This document shows positions 1 to 11,430 of a stretch of DNA of 64,000 nt, piece after piece. The notes below the pieces were generated by a model. That model did not search any database and was not told the origin of the DNA. It saw only the letters and a program-made list of their open reading frames with translations. This DNA comes from Vibrio maritimus. GTDB lineage: Bacteria > Pseudomonadota > Gammaproteobacteria > Enterobacterales > Vibrionaceae. The first letter of the stretch is position 1. Every line of letters starts with the position of its first letter. Location of the stretch: the NCBI GenBank assembly GCA_000755425.1, contig BBMT01000005.1, forward strand, positions 124,001 through 188,000, in the 5' to 3' direction. Made by a program: the position numbers and the translations under genes.

Positions 1-1
1 T

Positions 2-691
2 GCGGCTAAGATGCGCCGTATTGGCTTTCCGTGGAGTGAGCGTCTCATCGAACGCACCCTGACTTCAACGGGTGGTACGGTACTCGCTGTTAAAGAGGCA
101 CTTGAAAATGGCTTAGCCATTCATTTGAGCGGTGGTTATCACCATGCCCATTTTGATTATGGCAGTGGTTTTTGCCTGTTCAATGATTTGGCGGTCGCCG
201 CGAAGCACGCAATTTCGCTGGGTGTCGATAAGGTACTGATTATAGATAGCGATGTTCACCAAGGTGACGGTACTGCATCTCTCATGGCACAAAACTCCCA
301 AATCATCACACTTTCACTGCACTGTGACAAAAATTTCCCAGCGCGAAAACCCGACTCGGATCTCGACGTACCATTTACTAAAGGTGCCGAGGATGAAGAG
401 TTTTTGCCAAGCTTTAAGCAGGTTGTGCAGTTTGCTCTTGATATTCATCAGCCAGATTTGGTGATCTTTGATGCAGGCGTTGATATCCACCAAGACGACG
501 AACTGGGTTTTTTGAATGTCACCCTTGATGGCATACGTGAGCGAGACCGCTGGATGCTCTCTACTTGTCAGAAGCGTGCTATTCCAATCGCGTGTGTGAT
601 TGGTGGTGGATATCGCAGTAATCACGCGGATTTGGTGCCGATTCATATGTCGCTCGTAGAGGCTGCGGCTAGGTTAAAGGAGTTAACATGA
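2..691 (+). CDS. Histone deacetylase-family (acetoin utilisation deacetylase-like) protein, 5' partial
   Basis: This is a zinc-dependent deacetylase of the arginase/deacetylase fold; the substrate is unknown, and bacterial members act on acetylated small molecules or proteins. The active-site pieces are visible: paired histidines in GGYHHAHFDYGSG, the metal ligands Asp and His in DSDVHQGDG, a second Asp in FDAGVDIHQDD, and the catalytic Tyr in GGGYRS near the end. The reading frame stays open to the left edge, and about 229 residues are seen against roughly 300 usual, so the first quarter lies outside the window. The Met at base 11 is probably internal. The stop overlaps the start of the next gene (ATGA), which suggests translational coupling with the Nudix gene. 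Confidence 0.85.
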   Translation, partial: AAKMRRIGFPWSERLIERTLTSTGGTVLAVKEALENGLAIHLSGGYHHAHFDYGSGFCLFNDLAVAAKHAISLGVDKVLIIDSDVHQGDGTASLMAQNSQIITLSLHCDKNFPARKPDSDLDVPFTKGAEDEEFLPSFKQVVQFALDIHQPDLVIFDAGVDIHQDDELGFLNVTLDGIRERDRWMLSTCQKRAIPIACVIGGGYRSNHADLVPIHMSLVEAAARLKELT

Positions 692-1182
692 AACATCGCA
701 TTCGCGCCGCTGGGATAGCGGTTAACGACAATCGTATTTTGATGCTGCGTGTAAAAGATCCCTACTCCGGCGAATACTGGATCCCACCAGGTGGCGGTTT
801 TGAGGCTGGGGATGTCAGTACCAAGCAGAGTTTGGTACGCGAGTTCAAAGAGGAAACGAACCTGGATGTCGATGTTGGCGAGCTAATCTGCGTGCGTGAG
901 TTTTATGAGACGTCGGCTGAGCGCTACCATGTTGAACTGTTTTATCAAATTCGTGATTGGCAAGGTGAGCCCGGTCTTGGAAATCTCGTTGGACTCAATG
1001 ATGAAAGCTATATTCAAGAAGTGAAATGGCTTCCCATTGATGAACTGTCGTCATTAAAAGTCTTTCCGGCAAACTTAGCGCAAGATGTGCTGCCGATAAT
1101 TGAAGAGCAGCGCTTTGCAACACACCTTGGTAGCTTTGTACAAGGTAAAGGGGATGGGATTAATGTTCTCGATGGCGTGTAA
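688..1182 (+). CDS. Nudix hydrolase
   Basis: A 164-residue Nudix protein, predicted to hydrolyse a nucleoside diphosphate linked to another group. The Nudix box lies near residues 36-60, with GGGFEAGD followed by REFKEET. It is slightly degenerate: Asn replaces the usual late Gly and the spacing to the first Glu is shifted. The conserved PPGGG entry before the box is intact. The start overlaps the upstream deacetylase stop by four bases, so the two are likely one operon. The substrate cannot be told from sequence. Confidence 0.85.
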   Translation: MKHRIRAAGIAVNDNRILMLRVKDPYSGEYWIPPGGGFEAGDVSTKQSLVREFKEETNLDVDVGELICVREFYETSAERYHVELFYQIRDWQGEPGLGNLVGLNDESYIQEVKWLPIDELSSLKVFPANLAQDVLPIIEEQRFATHLGSFVQGKGDGINVLDGV

Positions 1183-1263
1183 TAGTGCACAAAAGTGGAT
1201 TAACATCCAAGAGAGCGCTATCATGCGCAGCCCATGAAACCCCGCTAGAGAATAGAGCCGTTT

Positions 1264-1462
1264 ATGAACAGAAAGAAGAAGGTCATCCAGATCCTGAAAG
1301 CGAAAGCGAAAAAAAGGCAACGCCAAAAAGCAGAAGAGCAACAAGCCGCGCTATATCTCAAAAGCTGAACGCGCCAAAATGGAAGCGGAGCAAGCGGCGA
1401 ATCCTGAGCAAACTGAAGTGGTTGAAACGGTAGAGGGTGCGGGAGGCTCTACAGAATCGTAG
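1264..1462 (+). CDS. DUF2986 family small basic protein, frameshifted
   Basis: The start MNRKKKVIQILKAKAKK runs in one frame to a run of seven A (1309-1315). The rest (NAKKQKSNKPRYISKAERAK and an acidic tail ending in a stop at 1460) continues in another frame. Removing one A joins them into a protein of about 65 residues of the DUF2986 type: Lys-rich N-terminus, conserved NKPxYISKAxRAK core. The function is unknown; the composition suggests nucleic-acid binding, which is inference. The longer open frame from 1185 across this place is not real. Confidence 0.65.
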
Positions 1463-1521
1463 ATGTTTTCACCTCGTCACCTCTTCTCTAAAGGGCTCAT
1501 GATTTTTTTGTTTGAAAGTAT

Positions 1522-1547
1522 AAATGCCTCAATTTCACGAGGCATTT
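1522..1547. terminator. Bidirectional rho-independent terminator
   Basis: AAATGCCTC and GAGGCATTT form a nine-base stem around a short loop, with A/T flanks on both sides. It sits between the convergent DUF2986 gene and the small secreted protein gene. Confidence 0.75.
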
Positions 1548-1565
1548 ATATCGAACGATTGAGCC

Positions 1566-2007
1566 TTACTGCTGCAAATACTTACCGCTATTGAGCTCAA
1601 TCTTTGATGCTCTCACACGACTATCCGCATTGAGATAATCACTGATCGCCAGTAGATCTTGGCCCTGTGATGCACGAAGCACTGCTGACTCACCTTGAGC
1701 GAACACCACATCCAGTTTTAACTCGCTAGCAACCGCCTTGGCATCTTTCGCATTATCGACGGTAATAAACACCAGCAGTTGCCTTAGAGACGTTACTGAA
1801 TGGGTTTTTAAACACTTCATCTCCCACGTGCAACTCAGCCACGTTAGCAATTTCGTTGATAGACAGCTTTCGATACTGCTCGCCATTGACTTCTACTGCA
1901 TTAGAAGGAGTAAAGAGATCGGGTGTTGCTTGCTCAGCCAGCTGATTTGCGTTCACGCTAGAGACAGCCATCGATAGCGCAAGAATAGAGAATGTAATAG
2001 TTTTCAT
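1566..2007 (-). CDS. Small secreted protein, candidate external chaperone (ORF2-like) of the adjacent S8 protease, frameshifted
   Basis: The protein starts with a signal peptide (MKTITFSILALSMAVSSVNA) and continues with NQLAEQATPDLF. The frame breaks near 1768-1772; deleting one T of TTT in the coding strand restores ..SKATAGVITVDNAKDAKAV.., giving about 147 residues ending KYLQQ. No enzyme motif is visible. It lies 12 bases downstream of a protease that lacks a propeptide. That is the arrangement known for the Aeromonas sobria serine protease ASP, which needs a small external chaperone, ORF2, encoded just downstream. Size, export signal and position fit. Direct homology to ORF2 was not tested, so the assignment is inference. 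Confidence 0.5.
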
Positions 2008-2019
2008 GAAGTGGACTCC

Positions 2020-3808
2020 TTAATGACCGAAGATACGCATAGACCAGTTTTTGAGAACGCCTGGTTGTGTGTTGTTGGCCATTGGCACTTCAAAAATAGT
2101 GGAAGAGTTGAAGTAGGCTAAGTAAGAGAATACTTCATCACCGTTGGTATCAATAGCGCGCAGTGTCCATTCGCCCTTCGCACTTTCACCATAGAATTGG
2201 TTCGATAACATGAGCTGATTTTCGTAACCTGCTACGTCTGGCTCAAGCGACTGGCCAACTAAGCCATTACGAGGTGTTTGCAGCACTGAGCGAGTGCCGG
2301 AAGGGAGATAAGCTCAATGGCTAGATCTGGCAGGCGAGTATGATCGAGTGTCAGCTTGACCTGTACCGACTCCACCGTGAGTTCATCAGAAATGCTAATA
2401 GATGACTCGCCTCCTGCCAGGCTCGCATCGGGCACCGCAACTTTGGCGGCATTGTTAACCCACGGTGTGATGACCTGCGGTGGTAGGACATTGTTGGTCA
2501 TACGAGCGCGTTTCATCGCCTCATCTAAGTTAACCACACCAAATCCATAGAAGGCATGAAAATCAACTCCGGCGGCGTTTTTCTGCATGGGGATATCGCT
2601 TGATAACTCACCAGTTGACCTTCGTTGTTGACAAAACCCAGTGACACGCCGGGATCTTCAGCATCGGTGATGCTTGCGGTCTCTGCGAGCAAAGCACGGA
2701 CATCGCGCGCGGTTAACGCGTGGTTGGTCGACATAATGGCTGCAATTGCACCTGAAGTATTCGGCGCCGCAGAAGAGGTACCGTTCATGGTGCTGGTGTA
2801 GTTACAGTTTGGATCGAACTCTGTTCCACCATGCAGGGCATTGATACCTAAGTCGCTGCTGGTGTTTTGTCCTTCCTCACAGCCCATTAGGTCGGTGGTG
2901 ACCATTGCAGGGTAGTCTTGGCCGTATTCACCAGCAGGCGCTGCTATCCAGACGTTAGTGCCGACAGAAGAGTAGCTAGTACGGGTACCATCGGCTCTTA
3001 GCGCACTAGTAACCAGGTTGTAGTAGTTGGCATTGTCGTAAGACTGCTGCGAATTGTGCATTGGCAGCCCTAGATTATTGCCTCCGGCAAAGAAGTCACC
3101 AGGTAGAACAAAGAAGCGACCAGTGTTGAAGTAGCGATAACCATTACCCGCTGATTTTACGAATATCGCCCCGCGCCCCCACGCGTTATTGCTACTGACA
3201 TCTTTCATTACGTCCAGTTCAAGCTTGAATTCAGGATCAGTGTCATCGAATGGAATCGGTGTGGTAGGGCTAAAGCCATAGCTTTGGTTAAACACGCGAA
3301 CATCGCTGGTAGATGGGTCTGCACCGTGAGATATCAGCCAGCCCTCTACAGTTTGGCTATCAAGCCAGTTAAAGCCTACTAATGAAGAGCGAGAAGCAAC
3401 GCCACGGCCGCCTTCACCGTTATTGCCTACAGCGCTAATTAAACCAGCAACAGCGGTGCCGTGACCATTTACATCAATAGGGTAGTCAATAGGATACTCA
3501 GAGTCCTCGACTAGGTTTCGGCTACCTGGAACCACGTTGGCGGCCAAATCAGGGTGATCAATCTGTACCCCGCTATCAATCACGGCGACCTTCACACCAA
3601 CACCTGCAATCCCCATCGCTTGAGTGAGCTTTGTATTTAAGTCATTGCCAATAACACCAGGATTGGTAGCAAAGGATGTTTGTCCGGTGTTATTTAAATG
3701 CCATTGTTCAGAGTAGAGTGGATCGTATGCGGATGCTGTAGGTGCGATACCTAAGGTGAGCATCGCCGCAAATAAACGACTAATGCGAATTTTCATTTGT
3801 GACCTCAT
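2020..3808 (-). CDS. Secreted subtilisin/kexin-like serine protease (S8 with P domain), two frameshifts
   Basis: An exported endopeptidase of about 595 residues once two breaks are repaired. Order: signal peptide ending PTASA; catalytic domain with Asp in VAVIDSGVQIDHPDL, His in VNGHGTAVAGL and Ser in MNGTSSAAP; then a C-terminal P/Homo B beta domain (GEWTLRAIDTNGDE region). The mature protein starts YDPLYSEQWHLNNTGQ directly after the signal peptide, so there is no room for the usual inhibitory propeptide. The breaks are at a C-run near 2589 (CCCC for CCCCC on the coding strand) and at 2303-2305 (CCC for CCCC). Both look like single-base losses. Domain layout and size match the Aeromonas ASP type. 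It probably forms an operon with the small secreted gene downstream. Confidence 0.85.
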
Positions 3809-4116
3809 GTCTTTATTTTGAATGTTCCTGTTTGAAATTCCTTAAAACAGGCGAGACTAAATTAACGAGGAAATAGGATGGCGAGAACCGTTCACATTGT
3901 GTTTACATTCGTTTTTCGAGGCATCACATTGTATTTTGTTGAAATGTGCCTTGTTGCATAATTGAGCTGCTTGAAATCAGCAGTTTAGAGAGGGGGAGTG
4001 CGATAGGTGGCAATTTTAGCTGTTGGTCAAAGGGCGTCGAAAACACGCTTTACTTTTTTATCATGCTGACCCACAACAGCAAGGACTGTTGTAGGCCAAC
4101 ATGATGTATTTTGGGG
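3809..4116. other. Intergenic region without a recognisable gene
   Basis: This stretch lies upstream of the protease gene and downstream of the cyclophilin gene, both on the minus strand. It is expected to hold the protease promoter. I see no open frame, repeat or strong hairpin here. Confidence 0.5.
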
Positions 4117-4609
4117 TTAGTCAACAATGGTGACTTTGTTGATTTTTATCGTATCTAACGGCACGTCATCATGACCTTTTTTCATACCAGTCATGGCTTT
4201 ACCAATATTATTGACCACGTCCATTCCTGCCGTCACTTTACCAAAACCGCATAGCCCCAACCGGAGTTTGTTTTGCCGGTATGATCTAAGAAATCATTAT
4301 CATCTAAGTTGATAAAAACTGCGCTGTCGCTGAGTGCGGCGCATCGGTGCGAGCAAAGGAAATAGTGCCAGTTAGGTTTTTAAGACCGCGGTTTGCCTCA
4401 TTCACGATAGGTGCGTGGGTCTCTTTTTCGGTCATGTCTTCGGTATGACCACCACCTTGGATCATAAAACCGTCAATAACACGATGGAAAATGGTGTCTT
4501 CGTAGAAGCCTTCTTGGCAATAGCGTAGAAAGTTTTTTGAACTGACAGGCGCTTTGTCCATATTAAGTTCAATTTCGATGTCGCCATAGGTCGTTGTTAA
4601 GGTAATCAT
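4117..4609 (-). CDS. ppiB: Cyclophilin-type peptidyl-prolyl cis-trans isomerase B, two frameshifts
   Basis: A cytoplasmic-type cyclophilin that accelerates proline isomerisation during folding. It starts [21 protein letters not shown] and has no signal peptide, unlike PpiA. The catalytic core [13 protein letters not shown] is present. Two single T losses on the coding strand break the frame, at the A-runs 4314-4318 and 4243-4246. Restoring one base at each gives AQFFIN, then GWGYAVFGKV, ending KVTIVD, about 164 residues, the normal PpiB length. Both breaks are in homopolymers of a conserved gene, so sequence error is more likely than gene loss. Confidence 0.85.
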
Positions 4610-4686
4610 GGTGGTACTCTAGAGTTTGAAATAACGTTGATTGTAGCAGGTTTCAGATTCGAACTAACGGGTTGTATTTAGAATAA

Positions 4687-6162
<1,476 letters not shown>

Positions 6163-6260
6163 GTTTTGTGATTAGCAATAAAAGGGCTGTCAGGTACAGT
6201 CCTTCTTAGTTTCAGCGATTTGCTGTAATACTTGATGGGTTTGAATTGCTAAAACGAAAA

Positions 6261-6284
6261 AAGCCGCTGAATTATCAGCGGCTT
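6261..6284 (-). terminator. Terminator of tRNA-Ser
   Basis: AAGCCGCTGA pairs with TCAGCGGCTT around a four-base loop. An A-rich flank to the left becomes a U-run in the minus-strand transcript. Confidence 0.75.
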
Positions 6285-6293
6285 CTTAGAATG

Positions 6294-6384
6294 TGGCGGA
6301 GAGATAGGGATTTGAACCCTAGAACCGCTATTAACGGTTGCCGGTTTTCAAGACCGGTGCTTTCGACCACTCAGCCATCTCTCC
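6294..6384 (-). tRNA. tRNA-Ser (anticodon TGA)
   Basis: The reverse complement folds as a 91-base class II tRNA beginning GGAGAGATGGCTGAGTGG and ending with an encoded CCA. The anticodon loop CTTGAAA gives TGA. The long variable arm and the GGTTCAAATCC T-loop are present. Confidence 0.95.
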
Positions 6385-6510
6385 GTGTTGATGCGCATAA
6401 TAATGGGCATCTTACTGTTTGTAAACCCCTATTTTTACTGTTTGCTTTATTTATAAGCAACTGATTCAAAATATTGGTTTGGGTGTCTAAAAACTACACA
6501 TTTAAGTAGT

Positions 6511-6539
6511 AAAAAGCCCGAAGACGAGTCTTAGGGCTT
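6511..6539 (-). terminator. Terminator of tRNA-Pro
   Basis: AAGCCC, AGAC, GTCT and GGGCTT form an interrupted stem with an A-run on the left, which is a U-run in the minus-strand transcript. It follows the tRNA-Pro gene directly. Confidence 0.65.
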
Positions 6540-6544
6540 GAATA

Positions 6545-6621
6545 TGGTCGGACTGACAAGATTTGAACTTGCGACCCCCGACACCCCATGACGGTGCGCT
6601 ACCAAGCTGCGCTACAGTCCG
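6545..6621 (-). tRNA. tRNA-Pro (anticodon GGG)
   Basis: The reverse complement begins CGGACTGTAGCGCAGCTTGG and ends GTCCGACCA, 77 bases with encoded CCA. The anticodon arm is almost identical to E. coli proL, giving anticodon GGG in the loop ATGGGGT. It lies between yejM and tRNA-Ser on the same strand. Confidence 0.93.
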
Positions 6622-6686
6622 ATGAGATTAATCTAAACCAGAGCGTTTTACTGGTCAAGAGCAATTAATGTGATTAACTGCTTGAT

Positions 6687-8506
6687 TTACTGACTTTTAG
6701 CGTAGAAACGTTGCAGCTCAGTGAAGCCTTGCATCAAGATAGGCAGCTTCGGATTCTTGTTATCCAGCTTGTTGTAATCTTTATCATACAGACTGTAGTT
6801 GCCAAACTTGTCTACGACAGTGGTGTCATTATCAGTAACCAAAGCGAGCTCTCTTGTATCACCTGCGATGATCCACTTACGCTTTCTTTCATCAAACAGG
6901 TTGCGTCCGCTGCTGAAGTTCTTTGCATTGGTAGACACACCGCTGAGGTCTTCCAAAATTGTGGCAGCAAGATCAAGGTGGCTTGTCATATGTCCATAGT
7001 CAGCAGCAAGCTTACCTGGCCAGTGAATGACCATGGGTACGCGCAGTTGATATTGACTGTAGTTAGTATTGGAGCCCCAACTTCGAGTCTTAGTTTCGTT
7101 GAACTCGGTACCGTGGTTTGACGTCAAAATTACAATGGTACTTTCGAGCAAGCCTTGGTCAACCAGAGTTTGCAGGATCTTTCCAAACTCGGCATCAGCA
7201 GCAGTAGCGGCCGCTGAGTAAGCACCCACAAAGCGCTCTTCGGCTGTTTGCGCGTCGCTCCGTGGTTGGTAGTCGCTAAAATTATCGACAGTGGTCAGTT
7301 CAATAAAGCTAAACCATGGTTTGCTTGAACCATTAATAATGGCATCACTCCACTGCTCAATGGCCGCATTATCAGAGATGGTTTTATCCAGTGTTTCCGA
7401 CTTGGTAGCAGTTAAATCAACCATTGGGAACTTTCTAAAGATGGTCTCGCTGTAGAGGTCATCTTCAAAGTTATCGCCACTATATAGCTCAAATCGGTAA
7501 CCTTGATTGGCAAGCACTGACATCAGCAAAGGCTCAGTTCCCTGAGACTTAATGCTACTGGCGTAGCTGCTTGGAAGACCATAGAGCAAACCGAAAGCGC
7601 CAAAGTCGTCATTGCTTGAGCTGTAGTGGTTAATGAAGTTTTGATTGTTGAGAGCAAATCCGTACGCGACAGGCATAGTCTCTGGGTTGAGCATGTCACT
7701 ACGTAGATTATTGATGCTGACAATCAAGATGTTCAGGTTCTCAGAGCGGCGGTTGAACTCAATTTCTGTTAGCGGGTAGCGAACTAGATCCGTAGCGCCC
7801 TCATTGTCTTTGAGTTTCTGTAAGTATTCTTCTCTGTCCAGTAAGCCATGTTTCTCCATAAATGATTTCGCGGTCATCGGGTAGGAAAGAGGGAAATTGG
7901 CTTTTTGCACGGTGACAGGGTTATAGAAAAACGCATCCGCCCAAATGAAAATTAGGTGGCTAGCGATAAAGCAAACGAAAAACAGCGCTGCCAGTGGACG
8001 GCCAATGTGCTTGTGAGACAGCTTGCGCTGCTTGCGCCATACCCATTCAGCGAGCGCGAGCTCAGCCAAGAAAATCGGTGGCAGTACAATGAACAGATGC
8101 TGTAAATCAGAGCTAATGGTGCTGTTTCGTCGCTAAAGAGCAGTTCCCAAACCACAGGAGACAAGTGCAAATTGATAGTCTGGTAGGCCTGCGTGTCAAT
8201 CAGCAAAATAGTGAGGCCGAATGTGGAAAAACAGACCGCTATCAATCTAAATAGTTTGCGCGACGGAACAATAAAAGTCAGCGGAAACAGCACTAACAGA
8301 TAGAGGGCAAATACCAAAAAGCCAAAGTGGCCGATCCACGACGCGAACAAGTAGAATTGTCCCAGCAATGTATCAGGCCACGGAGAAGAGGCGATATAGC
8401 GGGTACCGATGAGCATTGCCGCAATTATATTAAAGAACGCAAACCAGTGACCCCAGCCCACTAGGCGGGAGACCTTTTCTCCGTATGAATTTTCGCTATC
8501 TACCAT
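6687..8506 (-). CDS. yejM: Inner-membrane sulfatase-fold protein YejM (PbgA/LapC), one frameshift
   Basis: YejM is an inner-membrane protein with a periplasmic sulfatase-like domain. In enterobacteria it controls lipopolysaccharide synthesis through LapB/FtsH. The N-terminal part (from MVDSENSYGEKVSRLVGWGH) carries five hydrophobic segments. The C-terminal part holds the alkaline-phosphatase-superfamily domain (NILIVSINNLRSDML, TSNHGTEFNE). The frame breaks near 8114, where one A appears lost from the coding strand (TTAGCTCTG for TTAAGCTCTG). Repaired length is about 606 residues against 586 in E. coli. The gene is essential in E. coli, so a sequence error is the simplest reading. yejL lies 28 bases upstream on the same strand. 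Confidence 0.9.
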
Positions 8507-8534
8507 CTGCCGTGTAATCTATCCGTTGTAAAGA

Positions 8535-8762
8535 TTAGTGTTGATCTTTAGTTTCTAATGATGAAATCAAAGCCTTAGAGAATTTTTCCGCAATTGCTTG
8601 GCGTTGTGAAGGAGCAACGTTTTGATTTAAGACATTGGTTGCGATATTACCTGCAATCATCAGTGAAAGTTCTGCGTTTGCACCGTGCTTGTCTAGAACA
8701 GCGGCAACTTCGGCAAGGATGTCTTCAACTTGTTGATCGGTATATTTAGATGTAATTGGCAT
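8535..8762 (-). CDS. yejL: UPF0352 family protein YejL
   Basis: A complete 75-residue protein, [19 protein letters not shown].., recognisable as YejL, a small helical dimeric protein of unknown function. It sits immediately upstream of yejM and divergent from yejK, the conserved gammaproteobacterial yejK-yejL-yejM arrangement. Confidence 0.92.
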   Translation of the reverse strand: MPITSKYTDQQVEDILAEVAAVLDKHGANAELSLMIAGNIATNVLNQNVAPSQRQAIAEKFSKALISSLETKDQH

Positions 8763-8846
8763 AAAGACTCTGCTAATGATAATGAAAGCGGCTTATGATA
8801 CCCTACTCTGCATCACAAACGAAACAGCAACCATGATAAATTCACA

Positions 8847-9845
8847 ATGAGTTTGAACCTATCTAACGTTATTTTACACCAGTTAGCGATAAATGAGCAG
8901 GAAGAGCTTGTCGTTCAGTATCGCGAAGAGATGTTGCACAACGACAATTCAACCGAAACCCTAGTAGCTGAACTGCATCGTGTGTTTAATTCGAAAGCGG
9001 GAAAAGGATTTGGTTCCTTTACCAGCGAGAGTGACTTTCAGATTTGGCTAAGTGAGCTGCTAAAGGGTGAGAAAGACTTTTACAGTTTCTCTCAGCAAAG
9101 CGCCGAGCGCCTTAAAACCGAGCTAGCAAAATACCCATTTGCGGAAGCGGGCACACTGGTTATGGCTCAGTATCAATCGTTAGCAACGGACTACTTGTTT
9201 ATCGGTTTGCTGCCATCGTACAACAGCTTACAAGTGACAGAAGGTTTGAACATCGGTTCAATCGACTACCTTGATATCGCAAAAATGGATATCGCGGCGC
9301 GCATCGATTTAACCAGCTACGATTTGGATAAAGGCTCGAATCGCTATCTCACTTACATTAAGGGTCGCGTTGGACGCAAAGTAGCAGACTTCTTCCTAGA
9401 CTTTTTACAAGCCGAAGTGGGGCTTGATACTAAGCAGCAGAACTCTTTGTTGATGCAAGCGGTGGAAGACTACTGCGCTGATGCTCAGCTAGATAAAGAT
9501 GAAACCGTCAACTACAAGAAGCAGGTCTACGATTACTGCACCGATCAGTTAAAAACGGGTGACGAAGTGCAAATCAAAGAGCTGTCTGGTGAGCTTCCTA
9601 GTAATGAAGGCTCGAGCTTTTTAGATTACACTCAAGAACAAGGTTATGAATTGGAAGAAAGTTTTCCAGCAGATCGCTCGACCGTACGCAAGCTCACAAA
9701 GTTTGTTGGTGCGGGTGGTGGTTTGAATCTTAGTTTTGATAGCCTACTTCTAGGTGAGCGCGTCTTTTACGATCCAGATACCGATACTCTTACTATCAAA
9801 GGCACACCGCCAAATCTAAGAGATCAACTGACTCGAAATCGTTAA
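8847..9845 (+). CDS. yejK: Nucleoid-associated protein YejK (NdpA)
   Basis: YejK binds DNA in the nucleoid fraction and in E. coli has been reported to interact with topoisomerases. The 332-residue product starts MSLNLSNVILHQLAINEQEELVVQYR and ends TIKGTPPNLRDQLTR, both typical of the family. The frame is intact and the length normal (335 in E. coli). It is transcribed divergently from yejL-yejM and ends at a strong terminator. Confidence 0.93.
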   Translation: MSLNLSNVILHQLAINEQEELVVQYREEMLHNDNSTETLVAELHRVFNSKAGKGFGSFTSESDFQIWLSELLKGEKDFYSFSQQSAERLKTELAKYPFAEAGTLVMAQYQSLATDYLFIGLLPSYNSLQVTEGLNIGSIDYLDIAKMDIAARIDLTSYDLDKGSNRYLTYIKGRVGRKVADFFLDFLQAEVGLDTKQQNSLLMQAVEDYCADAQLDKDETVNYKKQVYDYCTDQLKTGDEVQIKELSGELPSNEGSSFLDYTQEQGYELEESFPADRSTVRKLTKFVGAGGGLNLSFDSLLLGERVFYDPDTDTLTIKGTPPNLRDQLTRNR

Positions 9846-9854
9846 GCAGATAGA

Positions 9855-9878
9855 AGCGCTACTTTGTAGCGCTTTTTT
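9855..9878 (+). terminator. Rho-independent terminator after yejK
   Basis: AGCGCTA and TAGCGCT form a stem followed by a run of T. Confidence 0.85.
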
Positions 9879-9932
9879 GCAGGGTCAGGAAGGTCAGGGA
9901 TAAGCCTTATTGTTGTTGAGAGGGAACGACGG

Positions 9933-11276
9933 TTGAATGTATTAAAACGTCTAAATGGCTTTGCCGTAACGATAGTGCTGTTATGGTCTATTGCCGTGAC
10001 TACAGTGGTGTATATTTCGTCGCAAGAAGAGAAAATCACCCACCTCATTGACGAGATATCGTTTAGCATCGACAAACTAAGGCAAACCCTGTTCTTAGCC
10101 CAGCCTTATCGCTCACGTTTTTCTGAGCAACTCGAGCTTGAAATACAGCTTATACACGCCCAAACCGTGCAGCTCAAATCATTGACTCAATCGGATTTGC
10201 TTTCGGATGTTTCTCATACCGTCTATTTGCTCGAGCGATTTGTGGAGCAGGCTCAGCTCCTAGCGCAAGATGAAGCGCGAATGGATACCTTTATTGCCAG
10301 TATTAATGCCAAACCTACACGGTTGAGCCAGGCAGCGATCTCTCTGAGCGACCGACTTTCTGCGGTGGTACTGGATACCTTATTCAATGACACGGTTGAA
10401 CCACGTCAAGTATATCTGAAGCTTGAAGACATTCAGCGCGAAGCTTATGGGCTTTCTGGCGGAGACCGTGTACACGTTTTGGAACTCAACTCGCAAGCAT
10501 CGGTGCTGCTATCACAAGCGGCGAATACTGAGTTTTTAGTCGAACGTGTGGTTAATCATCCTGTTATGACAGAACTATCGCTGCGCGAAATGCAATCAGA
10601 GCGCGTTGTGAATAGGCAAGTACTCATAGTCGTGTTAGTCAGTTTAGTGGCCATTGTTTGTTTACTGCTGTGCAGTTTCAATAAACAGTCTGAACCCATG
10701 CTGACAAGGGATCGTGATGATTTGGAGGCTTATGAACCGGATTCGGTGACTAGCGAGCCACAGTCGAATAAGGCCAATGAACCGCGAGAGGTACAAACCG
10801 AAAATAGTACACAGCCGGATGACGAGCCTCCGTCTTCTTCAAAGATAGTGTCGGTGAAAGGCATAGAGCGAGTTGAGTTAGAAGTCGTTCGTGATGGGGG
10901 AAGCTCGGAGTCTGAAGAGGCAGCTAAAGAAGGCGCTCCAATCCTGTTTTCTGAGATGCTCAATACTCTGGATGGAGACAAAGAATCGATGCTACTACTG
11001 CTAGGCGTTTTTGTTTCCGAGCACAGTCAAGATGCAGATAAATTGCGCAACCTTGCTGATAGCGATATTGACCAAGCGACCCGTGTCGCACATACCTTAA
11101 AAGGAGTCTCTGGCAGCATCTTTGCCGAGCAGCTTCGTCAAGCCGCTATCACCGCTGAGCTGCAACTAAAACAGACCCAATCGATAGACTCTGAGGCGAT
11201 AGAGAAGCTAGAGCTGAGTCTTAAACAAGCGATTGTGTCGGCTGAGGACTACATCTCCAACCAAAGCCAACAATAA
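9933..11276 (+). CDS. Membrane-anchored Hpt (histidine phosphotransfer) protein
   Basis: A 447-residue protein with a hydrophobic segment at about residues 10-30, a periplasmic region of roughly 190 residues predicted to be helical, a second hydrophobic segment (VLIVVLVSLVAIVCLLLCSF), an acidic Ser-rich linker, and a C-terminal Hpt domain with the phospho-accepting His in RVAHTLKGVSGS. It carries no kinase or receiver domain, so it presumably relays phosphate for a kinase encoded elsewhere. The start is taken as TTG, because GAGAGGGA lies about seven bases upstream and no ATG of similar quality is near. The signal sensed is unknown. Confidence 0.8.
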   Translation: MNVLKRLNGFAVTIVLLWSIAVTTVVYISSQEEKITHLIDEISFSIDKLRQTLFLAQPYRSRFSEQLELEIQLIHAQTVQLKSLTQSDLLSDVSHTVYLLERFVEQAQLLAQDEARMDTFIASINAKPTRLSQAAISLSDRLSAVVLDTLFNDTVEPRQVYLKLEDIQREAYGLSGGDRVHVLELNSQASVLLSQAANTEFLVERVVNHPVMTELSLREMQSERVVNRQVLIVVLVSLVAIVCLLLCSFNKQSEPMLTRDRDDLEAYEPDSVTSEPQSNKANEPREVQTENSTQPDDEPPSSSKIVSVKGIERVELEVVRDGGSSESEEAAKEGAPILFSEMLNTLDGDKESMLLLLGVFVSEHSQDADKLRNLADSDIDQATRVAHTLKGVSGSIFAEQLRQAAITAELQLKQTQSIDSEAIEKLELSLKQAIVSAEDYISNQSQQ

Positions 11277-11430
11277 CGTCTAGTAAATCGCGAAATTTAG
11301 ACTATAAATATCAATAGTTAACGTGAATTTTACTTGAGTGATTTATAGTGGCGGTAATATACGGTTCAGTGACTTCAGCATTCAGTTGAAGTCGCTAGAC
11401 AATCGCTACATTTCGACGTTGAGGCTTACG

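Noticed and set aside
1185..1433. 82-codon open frame over the DUF2986 gene
   Set aside because: It runs in a different frame for the N-terminal part; the family match is obtained only by repairing the A-run at 1309-1315.
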